A DNA stretch of 48,167 bases from SFEB01 sp964612455 (GTDB lineage Bacteria; Bacillota; Clostridia; Christensenellales; CAG-314), in the NCBI GenBank assembly GCA_964612455.1, contig CAZTCB010000007.1:1-48167 (forward strand), written 5' to 3'. Position numbers and translations under genes: made by a program. Below the pieces are notes generated by a model. The model was given only the letters and a program-made list of their open reading frames with translations, ran no database searches and was not told the origin of the DNA. This document shows, piece after piece, positions 8,143 to 16,530 of the stretch. Every line of letters begins with the position of its first letter. Within the stretch, counting starts at the first letter, position 1.

Positions 8143-8568
8143 ATGGCAAAAAAAGTTACCGCGGTTGTCAAATTGCAACTGCCCGCCGGCAAAGCCACGC
8201 CGGCACCTCCCGTGGGTTCTGCTTTAGGTCCTCACGGTATCAATATTCCCGGTTTCACTAAGGAATTTAACGCTAAGACGCAAAATCAGGCGGGGCTCAT
8301 TATCCCCGTTATCGTGACGATTTATCAGGATAGATCTTTCACGTTCGTATTAAAGACTCCCCCGGCGCCCGTTCTTATTAAAAAAGCATGCGGCATCGAG
8401 AGCGCGAGTGCAACTCCCAACACCAACAAGGTCGCCAAGATCACAAAGGCTCAGATTGAAGAGATTGCCAAGACCAAGATGGTTGACCTCAACGCAGCTT
8501 CTTTGGAGGCAGCTTGCAGCATGATCGCCGGTACCGCCCGTAGCATGGGTATCGTGGTAGAAGGCTAA
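8143..8568 (+). CDS. rplK: 50S ribosomal protein L11
   Basis: 141 aa, the usual length. The proline-rich N-terminal region (QLPAGKATPAPPVGSALGPH), the linker FVLKTPPAPVLIKKA and the C-terminal rRNA-binding domain ending TARSMGIVVEG are all present. L11 forms the GTPase-associated centre with L10/L12. It follows nusG after 65 nt and precedes rplA by 10 nt. TAGGAG upstream of the ATG is the Shine-Dalgarno. Confidence 0.97.
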   Translation: MAKKVTAVVKLQLPAGKATPAPPVGSALGPHGINIPGFTKEFNAKTQNQAGLIIPVIVTIYQDRSFTFVLKTPPAPVLIKKACGIESASATPNTNKVAKITKAQIEEIAKTKMVDLNAASLEAACSMIAGTARSMGIVVEG

Positions 8569-8578
8569 GGAGGACGGT

Positions 8579-9265
8579 ATGGTTAAGGGTAAAAAATACG
8601 TAGACAGTTTAAAATCATACGAAAAGAGCAAGGCTTACGAGGTAGGCGAGGCTATAGATATCGCTTTGAATACCGCGAAAGCAAAGTTTGACGAAACCCT
8701 CGAGTTGCACGTCAAACTCGGCGTCGATCCTCGTCACGCGGACCAACAGGTTCGCGGCGTGGTCGTTCTCCCCAACGGTACGGGTAAAACCGTTCGCGTT
8801 TTGGTCATCGCCAAAGGCGCGAAAGCCGACGAGGCTACCGCGGCGGGTGCCGATTTTGTCGGTGCGGAAGACATGATCGCCAAGATTCAGGGCGGTTGGT
8901 TTGACTTTGACGTTTGTATCACCACTCCCGACATGATGGGATTGGTCGGTCGTATCGGTAAGTTGTTGGGACCGAAAGGCTTGATGCCGAACCCCAAGAG
9001 CGGTACCGTCACTATGGATATCACCAAGGCTATCCACGACGTCAAAGCAGGTAAGGTCGAGTACAGAGTCGACAAAACCGCTATCTGCCACGTCATCTTC
9101 GGTAAAAAGTCTTTCGGCAAAGAGAAATTGGCTGAAAACTTCAATACCATTATGGACGCTATCGTTAAAGCGAAGCCCGCGGCAGCGAAGGGTACTTATC
9201 TCAAGAGCGTGACCATCGCTTCTACAATGGGTCCCGGCGTAAAAGTCAATTATAAACAGGCTTAA
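8579..9265 (+). CDS. rplA: 50S ribosomal protein L1
   Basis: 228 aa. Characteristic segments are LGVDPRHADQQVRGVVVLPN, the central PDMMGLVGRIGKLLGPKGLM, PNPKSGTVT, and a C-terminus ending SVTIASTMGPGVKVN. L1 builds the mobile L1 stalk at the E site and in many bacteria represses its own operon. An AAGGAGG Shine-Dalgarno overlaps the end of rplK, so the two genes are tightly linked. Confidence 0.97.
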   Translation: MVKGKKYVDSLKSYEKSKAYEVGEAIDIALNTAKAKFDETLELHVKLGVDPRHADQQVRGVVVLPNGTGKTVRVLVIAKGAKADEATAAGADFVGAEDMIAKIQGGWFDFDVCITTPDMMGLVGRIGKLLGPKGLMPNPKSGTVTMDITKAIHDVKAGKVEYRVDKTAICHVIFGKKSFGKEKLAENFNTIMDAIVKAKPAAAKGTYLKSVTIASTMGPGVKVNYKQA

Positions 9266-9304
9266 TTAGTCGGAAAAAAATCAAAAGTAAAAAATAAACA
9301 CTAA

Positions 9305-9428
9305 ACTCTTGACCGTAGACAGCAAGTGCAAAGGTAAATCTTGCCGAGGTACAAGCGAAAGTGCAAAGATATCGACGCGGAGTCGATTCTCGCCTTTTTA
9401 CCCTTGTACCGCCGTACAAGGGTTTTTT
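9305..9428 (+). promoter_or_regulatory. L10 ribosomal protein leader
   Basis: The rplA-rplJ gap contains the hallmark of the L10 leader family (ACCGTAGACAGCAAGTGC near 9311-9328, then TCTTGCCGAGGT near 9338-9350). In Bacillota this RNA binds L10(L12)4 for autoregulation. It runs directly into a terminator hairpin (9401-9428), so the arrangement looks like transcription attenuation upstream of rplJ-rplL. A possible GTCCC/GGGAC hairpin (~9438-9459) follows before the GGAGG Shine-Dalgarno. Confidence 0.88.
9401..9428 (+). terminator. Attenuator terminator within the L10 leader
   Basis: A perfect 9-bp stem CCCTTGTAC (9401-9409) / GTACAAGGG (9414-9422) with a 4-nt loop is followed by six T. It lies between rplA and rplJ in a cotranscribed region, so conditional readthrough must be expected. 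Confidence 0.85.
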
Positions 9429-9491
9429 GTGGGGTTTGTCCCGAACAACGAGTAGGGACGGCCCTATAAAAATTAAAAGGAGGTAAAAAAC

Positions 9492-10013
9492 ATGGCAGAA
9501 CTCAGACCTAATCAAGAGGCAAAGAGAGTCGTTATCAACGAGTTGGTCGACAAAATCAAACGCGCAAAGTCTTTCGTAATGGTAGAGTACAAGGGTATCA
9601 CCGTCGAGGCGGATACCAAACTCCGCAGAGCTTACAGAGAGGCTAACGTCGATTACGGCGTCCACAAAAACACTTTGATGCGCATTGCTCTTGCAGAGGC
9701 AGGCTACAAAGAGAGTCCCGAGGATTTTGAAAAGTTTTCTCAATGCCTTAACGGTACGACGGCAATCGCGTTTTCTTACGACGATGAAATCGCGCCTGCA
9801 AAAGTCACAAAGGAAAATGCCGACAAAAACAACGTTCTTAAAATTAAGGGCGGCATGATGGACGGCAAATTTGTCGACGTTGCAACGGTAGAGAGCTTGG
9901 CGAAGATTCCTTCCAAGCCCGTATTGCTCGGTATGTTGGCAAACGTGCTCAACGCACCGATTCAAGGTCTTGCTATCGCCCTCAAGGCTATTGCAGACAA
10001 ACAAGAGGCTTAA
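9492..10013 (+). CDS. rplJ: 50S ribosomal protein L10
   Basis: 173 aa. The N-terminal RNA-binding domain shows VEYKGITVEADTKLRRAYRE, VDYGVHKNTLMRIAL and GTTAIAFSYDD. The C-terminal helix (from ~135) provides the docking sites for L7/L12 dimers. L10 anchors the stalk that recruits translational GTPases. It is preceded by a strong AAAAGGAGG and by the L10 leader, and is followed by rplL after 77 nt. Confidence 0.96.
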   Translation: MAELRPNQEAKRVVINELVDKIKRAKSFVMVEYKGITVEADTKLRRAYREANVDYGVHKNTLMRIALAEAGYKESPEDFEKFSQCLNGTTAIAFSYDDEIAPAKVTKENADKNNVLKIKGGMMDGKFVDVATVESLAKIPSKPVLLGMLANVLNAPIQGLAIALKAIADKQEA

Positions 10014-10090
10014 TCGCCTTTAATTAAAATCAAAAATATAGAAAGGGCGACTGTTAGCCCGTGAAAAAAAAGAATAAGGAGTATTTAAAA

Positions 10091-10462
10091 ATGGCAGACA
10101 TTCAAAAATTTATTGAAGAAATTAAAACCATGACCGTTATGGAATTGAACGAATTGGTCAAAGCAATCGAAAACGAATTCGGCGTATCCGCAGCAGCTAC
10201 CGCCGTCGTCGCAGGTCCTGCAGCAGCAGCCGCAGCTCCCGTTGAAGAAAAAACCGAGTTTGACGTCGTATTGAAAGAAATCGGCGCAAACAAAATCGCA
10301 GTCATCAAGGCTGTCCGTGAACTCACCGGTCTCGGCTTGGTCGAAGCGAAAAACCTCGTTGAGGGCGCACCTTCTACCGTTAAAGAAGCTCAACCCAAAG
10401 AAATCGCAGACCAAATGGTTGCTAAACTTAAGGAAGCCGGCGCAACTGCCGAACTTAAATAA
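10091..10462 (+). CDS. rplL: 50S ribosomal protein L7/L12
   Basis: 123 aa from the ATG at 10091 (MADIQKFIEEIKTMTVMELN). A GTG at 10061 in frame would overlap the AAGGAG Shine-Dalgarno at 10076-10081 and is unlikely. The N-terminal dimerisation domain is joined by an Ala-rich hinge (~residues 34-53) to the C-terminal factor-binding domain with KIAVIKAVRELTGLGLVEAK. It is the multi-copy stalk protein and the last gene of this operon. Confidence 0.97.
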   Translation: MADIQKFIEEIKTMTVMELNELVKAIENEFGVSAAATAVVAGPAAAAAAPVEEKTEFDVVLKEIGANKIAVIKAVRELTGLGLVEAKNLVEGAPSTVKEAQPKEIADQMVAKLKEAGATAELK

Positions 10463-10483
10463 GTTTGAGTTTTTTAAATTGCC

Positions 10484-10519
10484 AAAAAAGCTCTCTCCGA
10501 TACGGAGAGAGCTTTTTGG
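10484..10519 (+). terminator. Intrinsic terminator after rplL
   Basis: The stem AGCTCTCTCCG (10489-10499) / CGGAGAGAGCT (10503-10513) has a 3-nt loop, is flanked by A5 on the left and ends in T5. It is a strong hairpin. Confidence 0.92.
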
Positions 10520-10596
10520 CTTTTATCTCGATTGCGGTAGGATAACAAGGCAAAAGCGTGATATTTCGCTCGGGCGGATATATTGATTTAAAATCG

Positions 10597-10625
10597 TTGT
10601 GTTATTTAAAAAAAAGTGGTAAAAT
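10597..10625 (+). promoter_or_regulatory. Promoter of trkA-trkH
   Basis: TTGTGT (10597-10602) and TAAAAT (10620-10625), 17-bp spacer, just after the rplL terminator. The -35 box is only a half match. Confidence 0.55.
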
Positions 10626-10643
10626 TAATTGGCAGAGGTAAAC

Positions 10644-11993
10644 ATGAAGATTATTATCGTCGGCGCCGGTAACGTCGGGCAGGAGCTCGTGGCACAGTTG
10701 GCGCAGGAAGGTCATGATATCACAGTGGTAGATTCCGACGAATCGACGCTTGCTAAGGCGATGAATACGTACGATTGCATGGCGGTATTCGGAAACGGCG
10801 CGAGTTACGACGTGTTATTAGAGGCGCGAGCCGAGACGGCAGATTTACTGATAGCATGCACGCCGCAGGACGAGGTGAATATACTTTGCTGCATGGTGGC
10901 TAAAAAACTCGGTGCGAGGGACACGATAGCGCGCGTCCGCACGCCTGAGTATTTTACGCTGTTTGCGGGCAAAGACCTCGGTTTGTCGATGATGGTCAAT
11001 CCCGAGTACGAAACCGCTTTGAGTATATCTCGAATGTTGAGGTATTCTTCCGCAATAAAAATCGAGCCTTTCGCCAACGGCAGAGTCGACCTCATCGAAA
11101 TAAAGATAACCTCCGGTACGGGCTTGGCCGGAGTCAGGTTGAAGGATTTGGGGCAGCATTTTAAATGCAAGTTTCTCGTATGCGCAGTCGAGCGTGACGG
11201 CGACGTATTTATCCCGTCGGGCAATTTTAAATTGTTGGAAAACGACCGCATACACATTACCGCTCCGTCAAAAAACATATCCGCTTTACTGAGGGACATG
11301 AAGGGTGACAAACAAACCCGCAATTGTATCGTCATCGGAGGCAACCGCATTGCTTTTTATCTGGCGAAGGAACTCGATAAAAACGGAGTCAGAGTAAAGA
11401 TAATAGAAAAAGATCCGGCGGAGTGCGTTAAACTGTGCGAAACGCTGCACAACGTCGAGATTATCGAGGGGGACGGAACCGACCACGATTTGTTACTTGA
11501 CGAAGGTCTCGCGCATAGCGACGCGATAGTCAGCCTGTCGTCGATTGACGAACAAAATATACTCATCTCGACCTTTGCCCGCAGTATGGGGGTAGAAAAA
11601 GTAATAGCGCGCGTAGAAAAACGGCCGTATTATAAAATGCTCAAGGCGTCGGATATCGACAGCGTTATTTCGAGCAAAACCTCTACGGCGGAACATATAG
11701 TAAGATATGCGCGGGGAAAGCAAAACTCATTGGGTAGCAGCTCCGTCAATCGCCTGTATCGCATAGTCAACGAACAGGCAGAGGCAATCGAGTTTACCGT
11801 CGGCAGTGATTTTAAGGCTAAAGACAAGTTGCTTAAAGACGTGCGATTTAAAAACAACGTTCTTATCGCTACTATTATCAGGCATGAAGAAATCATTATT
11901 CCCGGCGGGTACGACGTGATAAAGGAGGGGGACGGGGTGGTTCTTATATACGTAGGACGCCGTCTCGACGACCTCAATCAGTTTTTGGAGTGA
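10644..11993 (+). CDS. trkA: Trk potassium uptake regulator TrkA
   Basis: 449 aa from the ATG at 10644; an in-frame TTG at 10629 lies too close to the AGAGG Shine-Dalgarno (10634-10638) to be the start. It has two RCK (TrkA_N/TrkA_C) halves. The first Rossmann loop is GAGNVG (7-12) with D30 at the end of beta-2; the second begins near residue 227 with IVIGGNRIAFYLAKEL. TrkA is the peripheral cytoplasmic NAD(H)/nucleotide-gated ring that controls the TrkH channel. The double-domain length and the adjoining trkH support a TrkAH system rather than KtrAB. Confidence 0.93.
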   Translation: MKIIIVGAGNVGQELVAQLAQEGHDITVVDSDESTLAKAMNTYDCMAVFGNGASYDVLLEARAETADLLIACTPQDEVNILCCMVAKKLGARDTIARVRTPEYFTLFAGKDLGLSMMVNPEYETALSISRMLRYSSAIKIEPFANGRVDLIEIKITSGTGLAGVRLKDLGQHFKCKFLVCAVERDGDVFIPSGNFKLLENDRIHITAPSKNISALLRDMKGDKQTRNCIVIGGNRIAFYLAKELDKNGVRVKIIEKDPAECVKLCETLHNVEIIEGDGTDHDLLLDEGLAHSDAIVSLSSIDEQNILISTFARSMGVEKVIARVEKRPYYKMLKASDIDSVISSKTSTAEHIVRYARGKQNSLGSSSVNRLYRIVNEQAEAIEFTVGSDFKAKDKLLKDVRFKNNVLIATIIRHEEIIIPGGYDVIKEGDGVVLIYVGRRLDDLNQFLE

Positions 11994-11999
11994 CGTTGT

Positions 12000-13457
12000 A
12001 TGAACTATAAAATGACAGCATATATTCTCGGACAGCTCGCTCTTTTTATCGCCGCTTTTATGTTGATACCGTTTGCGATAGCAATATTCAACGGCGAAAA
12101 TACCGTGGTTGCGTTTGGCGTGACGATAGGCTGTCTGGCGGCAACGGGCGGAGCTGCGCTGTTTATCAAACCGAAAGATACGACCTTTAACGCACGCGGC
12201 GGCTTTTTGATAGTGTCTTTGGCATGGATAGGGTTTTCGCTGTTCGGTTGTCTGCCGTTTTTTCTCAGCGGCTATATTCCCGATTTTTTAGACGCATTGT
12301 TTGAATCCGCGTCCGGTTTTACCACGACGGGAGCAACCATATTGATTGACGTGGAGACGTTGCCCGACAGTTTATTGTTTTGGCGCAGTTTTACCCATTG
12401 GATAGGCGGTATGGGCGTGTTGATGTTCGTCATAGCGATTTTGCCTAAGGGCGACGCAAGCATCGTACATGTATTAAAGGCGGAGACTCCCGGCCCGCAA
12501 TTCGGAAAACTCGTCGGCAAGATGAAGTTTACCGCGCGTATTTTGTACGCGATTTATATCGCATTGACGCTGTTGCTGGTTTTGCTGTTGTGCTGTGGCG
12601 GAATGAGCGTTTTAGATGCGTTTTCTCATGCTTTCAGTATCGCGGGTACGGGCGGTTTCGCCAATTATTCCCAAAGCATAGGTCACTTTGACAGCCTGTA
12701 TATAGAAATCGTTACTACGGTTTTTATGCTTGTTTTTTCTGTCAACTTTAACCTGTTCTTTTTGATAATCATGGGGCGCTTTAAAGACGCGATAAAGAGC
12801 GAGGAACTCCGTTGGATGTTGTGTATTTTCGGCGGAGCCACCGTCGCCGTGACTTTGTCGCTGACGTTAAGCAACGTTTACGATTCGTTTTGGCAGGCTT
12901 TGCGGTATTCATCCTTTCAGACGGCGTCGATATTGTCAACGACGGGATTTGTTACCGCAGACATAACCGCATGGCCGGTTTTTTGTCAGGTCGTTTTGGT
13001 GGCGTTGATGTTTATAGGCGGCTGCGCGGGCAGTACCGCCGGCGGTCTGAAGGTGTCCCGCGTAATGCTGCTGGTGAAAAACGTTTTTCGCGCAGTGAAA
13101 AAAGAAGCGTCGCCGCGTAGCGTGGTGGTGGTAAAGACGGACAAACGTCCCGTTGCGGAAGGCTTAAACGACGGCGTCCTGACGTATTTTACACTGTACG
13201 TGTTGTTAATCGTTGTTTCCGTTCTCGTCGTGTCCGCGCTGTCGCCGCAAGCGGGCTTTACTACGCATGTCACCGCAGTGATAACCTGCTGCAACAACGT
13301 GGGCTTCGGGCTCGGCGGAGTCGGACCGACGTCTGATTTTCATACTTACAACGGACTAAGCAAAATCGTTTTGGTGTTGGACATGCTAATGGGCAGATTG
13401 GAGATTTTGCCCGTGCTTATGTTGTTTTACCCAAAGGCATGGCGGCGAGCCAAATAA
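12000..13457 (+). CDS. trkH: Trk potassium transporter membrane subunit TrkH
   Basis: 485-aa polytopic membrane protein starting 6 nt after trkA. The four pore-loop filter motifs of the SKT superfamily are recognisable: ASGFTTTGAT (~100-110), IAGTGGFANYS (~215-225), LSTTGFVTAD (~312-322) and NNVGFGLGGVGPT (~428-440). The central GGCAGSTAGGLK is typical of TrkH. It mediates K+ uptake gated by TrkA. The C-terminus (MLMGRLEILPVLMLF) is also characteristic. Confidence 0.95.
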   Translation: MNYKMTAYILGQLALFIAAFMLIPFAIAIFNGENTVVAFGVTIGCLAATGGAALFIKPKDTTFNARGGFLIVSLAWIGFSLFGCLPFFLSGYIPDFLDALFESASGFTTTGATILIDVETLPDSLLFWRSFTHWIGGMGVLMFVIAILPKGDASIVHVLKAETPGPQFGKLVGKMKFTARILYAIYIALTLLLVLLLCCGGMSVLDAFSHAFSIAGTGGFANYSQSIGHFDSLYIEIVTTVFMLVFSVNFNLFFLIIMGRFKDAIKSEELRWMLCIFGGATVAVTLSLTLSNVYDSFWQALRYSSFQTASILSTTGFVTADITAWPVFCQVVLVALMFIGGCAGSTAGGLKVSRVMLLVKNVFRAVKKEASPRSVVVVKTDKRPVAEGLNDGVLTYFTLYVLLIVVSVLVVSALSPQAGFTTHVTAVITCCNNVGFGLGGVGPTSDFHTYNGLSKIVLVLDMLMGRLEILPVLMLFYPKAWRRAK

Positions 13458-13523
13458 AAAAACTAAAAATGTAAAGAAAAAGCAATACTTTTAATACGGC
13501 TGAAGAAATACGGAGGTACTTTT

Positions 13524-14792
13524 ATGTCAGTAAAGATAGTTGTCGGAGGGCAATGGGGAGACGAAGGAAAAGGCAAAATCGTCGATTATCTCTCTCAGGA
13601 TATGGATTTGATAGTCCGCTATCAGGGCGGCGACAATGCAGGCCATACGGTGGTCAACGAGCACGGAGAGTTTAAACTCCATCTTATCCCTTGCGGTATT
13701 TTTTATCACGGGTGTCACGTTTTGACAGGGACGGGTATGGTGATTAACCCCGACGAACTACTTAAGGAGATAGGAGAAGTAGAGGAAAAAGGCGTGGACA
13801 CGAGTCGTTTGCACGTCAGCGGCAAGGCAACGATACTGATGCCTTACCACGTCGCGTTGGACAACGTGTTTGAAAAAGCAAAAGGGAGCATAGGCAGTAC
13901 CAAACGCGGTATTGCGTACGCTTACGCCGACAGAGCAAGACGTATCGCGTTGAGGATTGAAGATTTGCTCGACCTCGACTATGCGTTACGCCGTTTGCAG
14001 CTCATTGTACCGACCGTTAACAAGGAGTTGGCGGCTTTCGGCGCGCAAGAAGTCACCGTTGACGAAATATTTGCAAAATGCAAGGTTTGGGCTGAAAAAC
14101 TCGGAAAGAGGATAGTAGAACCCGTGTCCTTTATCCACAAGGCACTCAATCAAAACAAAAATATTATGTTTGAAGGGCAACTCGGAGCAATGAAAGACCT
14201 CGACCTCGGTATTTATCCGTACGTAACGAGTAGCAATCCCGTCGCGGCTTACGCATGCGCATCGGCAGGCGTGCCGATTTCAAAGGTCGACGACGTCGTC
14301 GGAGTTATCAAGGCATTTAGCAGTGCAGTGGGCGGCGGACCGTTTCCGACGGAGATGGGCGACGACGAGGCTGATGCTTTTAGAGGTACCGGCGAGCATG
14401 TGGACGACGAGTTCGGCGCGCGTACGGGTAGAGCGAGGCGGCTCGGCTGGTTGGATTTGCCGATAGTCAGGTACGGCGCGCAGATTAACGGGTATACCGA
14501 GTTGGCTATCTGCAAAATAGATAAACTCGACAAGGTGGAGCGACTCAAGGTTTGCGTCGGGTACAAACTCGACGGTAAAGATATAGATTTTATGCCGTCG
14601 TCAAAGGACCTCGACAGAGTTACTCCAGTTTACGAGGAGATGGACGGGTGGCTGTGCGACACCACCAAAATCCGCAAAATCGAGGATTTGCCGCTAAACG
14701 CCAAAAAGTATATTGCGAAAATAGAAGATTATTGCGGCGTAAAGGTCAGGTACGTCGGAGTCGGACCGGACCGCGACAGTATAGCAAGGTAA
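13524..14792 (+). CDS. purA: Adenylosuccinate synthetase
   Basis: 422 aa (usual 425-435). The GTP-binding loop GQWGDEGKGK (9-18) carries catalytic D13, and NAGHT (38-42) provides catalytic H41. It makes adenylosuccinate from IMP, aspartate and GTP, the first committed step of AMP synthesis. Other markers are GSTKRGIAYAYADRARR, FEGQLGAMKDLDLG and the Mg/GTP loop GGGPFPTEM. CGGAGGT precedes the ATG, and a terminator follows at 14799-14827. No PurR box or purine riboswitch is visible in the short upstream gap. Confidence 0.96.
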   Translation: MSVKIVVGGQWGDEGKGKIVDYLSQDMDLIVRYQGGDNAGHTVVNEHGEFKLHLIPCGIFYHGCHVLTGTGMVINPDELLKEIGEVEEKGVDTSRLHVSGKATILMPYHVALDNVFEKAKGSIGSTKRGIAYAYADRARRIALRIEDLLDLDYALRRLQLIVPTVNKELAAFGAQEVTVDEIFAKCKVWAEKLGKRIVEPVSFIHKALNQNKNIMFEGQLGAMKDLDLGIYPYVTSSNPVAAYACASAGVPISKVDDVVGVIKAFSSAVGGGPFPTEMGDDEADAFRGTGEHVDDEFGARTGRARRLGWLDLPIVRYGAQINGYTELAICKIDKLDKVERLKVCVGYKLDGKDIDFMPSSKDLDRVTPVYEEMDGWLCDTTKIRKIEDLPLNAKKYIAKIEDYCGVKVRYVGVGPDRDSIAR

Positions 14793-14798
14793 CGAAAG

Positions 14799-14827
14799 GG
14801 GGATAGTTGAAAACTATCCTCTTTTTT
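14799..14827 (+). terminator. Intrinsic terminator after purA
   Basis: GGATAGTT (14801-14808) pairs with AACTATCC (14812-14819), extended by GG/TC, loop 3 nt, followed by six T. Confidence 0.9.
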
Positions 14828-14839
14828 AACGGCAAAAAG

Positions 14840-14868
14840 TTGTATTTTAAATTGTCTTGTGGTACAAT
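14840..14868 (+). promoter_or_regulatory. Promoter of sdaAB-sdaAA
   Basis: TTGTAT (14840-14845) and TACAAT (14863-14868), 17-bp spacer. The predicted start near 14875 sits just before the AGGAG Shine-Dalgarno (14877-14881) of sdaAB. Confidence 0.7.
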
Positions 14869-14887
14869 GCACAATGAGGAGTTTTAT

Positions 14888-15565
14888 ATGAACATCAGCG
14901 TTTTTGACGTAATCGGTCCGATAATGATAGGACCGAGCAGTTCGCATACCGCGGGTGCGGCGCGCCTTTCTCGCATTGCCGCTCAAATTTGCGGAAAGCC
15001 GTTTAACAAAGTTACCTTCGGTTTGTACGGGAGCTTTGCCAAGACGGGTGCCGGGCACGGTACCGACAAGGCGTTGTTGGCGGGCGCACTCGGTTTTCGC
15101 GAGGACGACGAAAGGATAGCCGACGCGTATCGTTACGCGGCGGAACGCGGCTTGAAATTTGAGTTTTACGAGGCAGACCTCAACGTCGAGTACGAAAACA
15201 GTTGCAGAATATCCTTTTTTTGCGTCGACGGTTTTAAAATGACGGTGGTGGGTAGCAGTATAGGCGGAGGGCGCATAGTAATCACGAGGATAAACGACAC
15301 GCAAACCGAGCTTTACGCCGAGCGTCCCACGATAATAATCAATCAGGAAGATAAAAAAGGCGTCATCAGCGGTATTACTCAGCTTTTGGCATGGCAGGGT
15401 ATAAACGTCGCGGTCATGAGGCTCACGCGTTTTGCCAAAGGCAAGACGGCAACCACTCTCATAGAAACCGACGACGTGCTCCCGACCACTTTGAGAGATT
15501 TGTTTTTGCAAATGGACGGTATCAAAGACGTGCGTATTTTAAACTTCGGAGTGGAGGAGGATTGA
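14888..15565 (+). CDS. sdaAB: L-serine dehydratase, beta subunit
   Basis: 225 aa from the ATG at 14888 (MNISVFDVIGPIMIGPSSSH), which has AGGAG 6 nt upstream. A longer frame from 14807 would begin within the purA terminator and is rejected. The GPSSSHT motif (15-21) is the signature of the serine dehydratase beta domain, and a C-terminal ACT-like domain follows (~148-220). With SdaAA it forms the oxygen-sensitive [4Fe-4S] enzyme that converts L-serine to pyruvate and ammonia. One base separates it from sdaAA, so they are cotranslated. Confidence 0.94.
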   Translation: MNISVFDVIGPIMIGPSSSHTAGAARLSRIAAQICGKPFNKVTFGLYGSFAKTGAGHGTDKALLAGALGFREDDERIADAYRYAAERGLKFEFYEADLNVEYENSCRISFFCVDGFKMTVVGSSIGGGRIVITRINDTQTELYAERPTIIINQEDKKGVISGITQLLAWQGINVAVMRLTRFAKGKTATTLIETDDVLPTTLRDLFLQMDGIKDVRILNFGVEED

Positions 15566-15566
15566 C

Positions 15567-16448
15567 ATGTACAAAAACGTAGCTCAGTTGGTCGAACGTG
15601 CCAAACACATGCCTTTGCACCGCGTCGTGCTTGAAAACGAAATGCAGTTGACGAGTATGACCGAAAAAGAAATTTACTCTCGCCTCGAGAAACATTACGA
15701 CACGATGGTTGCCGCCGCTACCCGCGCGATAATGCAACCGTTGGAGATGACGGGCAACTTTATCAAAGGGCAAAGCTATAAACAAGGTAAATACGCCTCT
15801 TCTAATCCGTTGGGCGGAGAGTATATCAACAATATAATGACGATGGCGCTCAGTTGTTGCGAAGTAAACGCGAGCATGGGGCGTATCTGTGCCGCTCCTA
15901 CCGCCGGCAGTTGCGGTATTTTGCCCGCCGTCCTCATAGAGACGGCGCGAAAACTCGATTCTACGCGCAAAGAGGTATTAAACGCCTTGCTCGTGGCGAG
16001 CGGATTCGGTTCTATTTTTATTGCCAACGCCACGGTTTCCGGAGCGGAGGGCGGTTGTCAGGCGGAGTGCGGAGTTGCGGCGGCTATTGCGGCTGCCGCG
16101 GCGGTATATCTGTACGGCGGCACGCCGAAAGCCTGCGCCAACGCCGTCGGTATCGCGCTCATGAATTGTATGGGGTTGATTTGCGATCCCGTCGCGGGGT
16201 TGGTTCAGTTGCCGTGTAGTTTTCGCAATGCCGGACAGGCGGCAAACGCCATATGCGCGGCTGACCTTGCTTTGGCGGGACAGACGACTGTGATACCTGT
16301 CGACGAAATAATCGAGGCGATGTACAAGGTCGGTAAAAAAATCCCCGTTGAGTTTAAAGAAACTTCGCTCGGCGGTATTGCAGCCACCTCTACGGCAAAA
16401 AAACTCGAGAAAAAAGTACATAGAATAAGTATTTTCAATCAAAGTTGA
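15567..16448 (+). CDS. sdaAA: L-serine dehydratase, alpha subunit (iron-sulfur)
   Basis: 293 aa. APTAGSCGILPAVL (~110-123) and the three cysteines expected to hold the [4Fe-4S] cluster are present: C164 in GGCQAEC, C206 in CDPVAG and C217 in QLPC, by analogy with the E. coli SdaA ligands. Serine binds the free iron site and is deaminated to pyruvate. GAGGAGG lies in the end of sdaAB. The two-chain form is typical of Clostridia and implies an anaerobic, amino-acid-using organism. Confidence 0.95.
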   Translation: MYKNVAQLVERAKHMPLHRVVLENEMQLTSMTEKEIYSRLEKHYDTMVAAATRAIMQPLEMTGNFIKGQSYKQGKYASSNPLGGEYINNIMTMALSCCEVNASMGRICAAPTAGSCGILPAVLIETARKLDSTRKEVLNALLVASGFGSIFIANATVSGAEGGCQAECGVAAAIAAAAAVYLYGGTPKACANAVGIALMNCMGLICDPVAGLVQLPCSFRNAGQAANAICAADLALAGQTTVIPVDEIIEAMYKVGKKIPVEFKETSLGGIAATSTAKKLEKKVHRISIFNQS

Positions 16449-16464
16449 CTAAAATAAAAGGTAT

Positions 16465-16521
16465 CGATACTCCGAATGAGCCTGCGCGTTTTTTGCCGCT
16501 TGCCTACTTCGGAAAGTATCG
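16465..16521 (+). other. Imperfect hairpin before the PAP2 gene
   Basis: CGATAC-T-CCGAA (16465-16476) can pair with TTCGG-AAA-GTATCG (16508-16521). No T run follows, so it is not a standard terminator. The 3' arm abuts the GGGGA that would serve as Shine-Dalgarno for the ATG at 16531, so it could influence translation. Confidence 0.35.
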
Positions 16522-16530
16522 GGGATAAGT

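Noticed and set aside
14807..14887. Upstream extension of sdaAB
   Set aside because: It would begin inside the purA terminator and upstream of the predicted transcription start; the ATG at 14888 has a proper Shine-Dalgarno.
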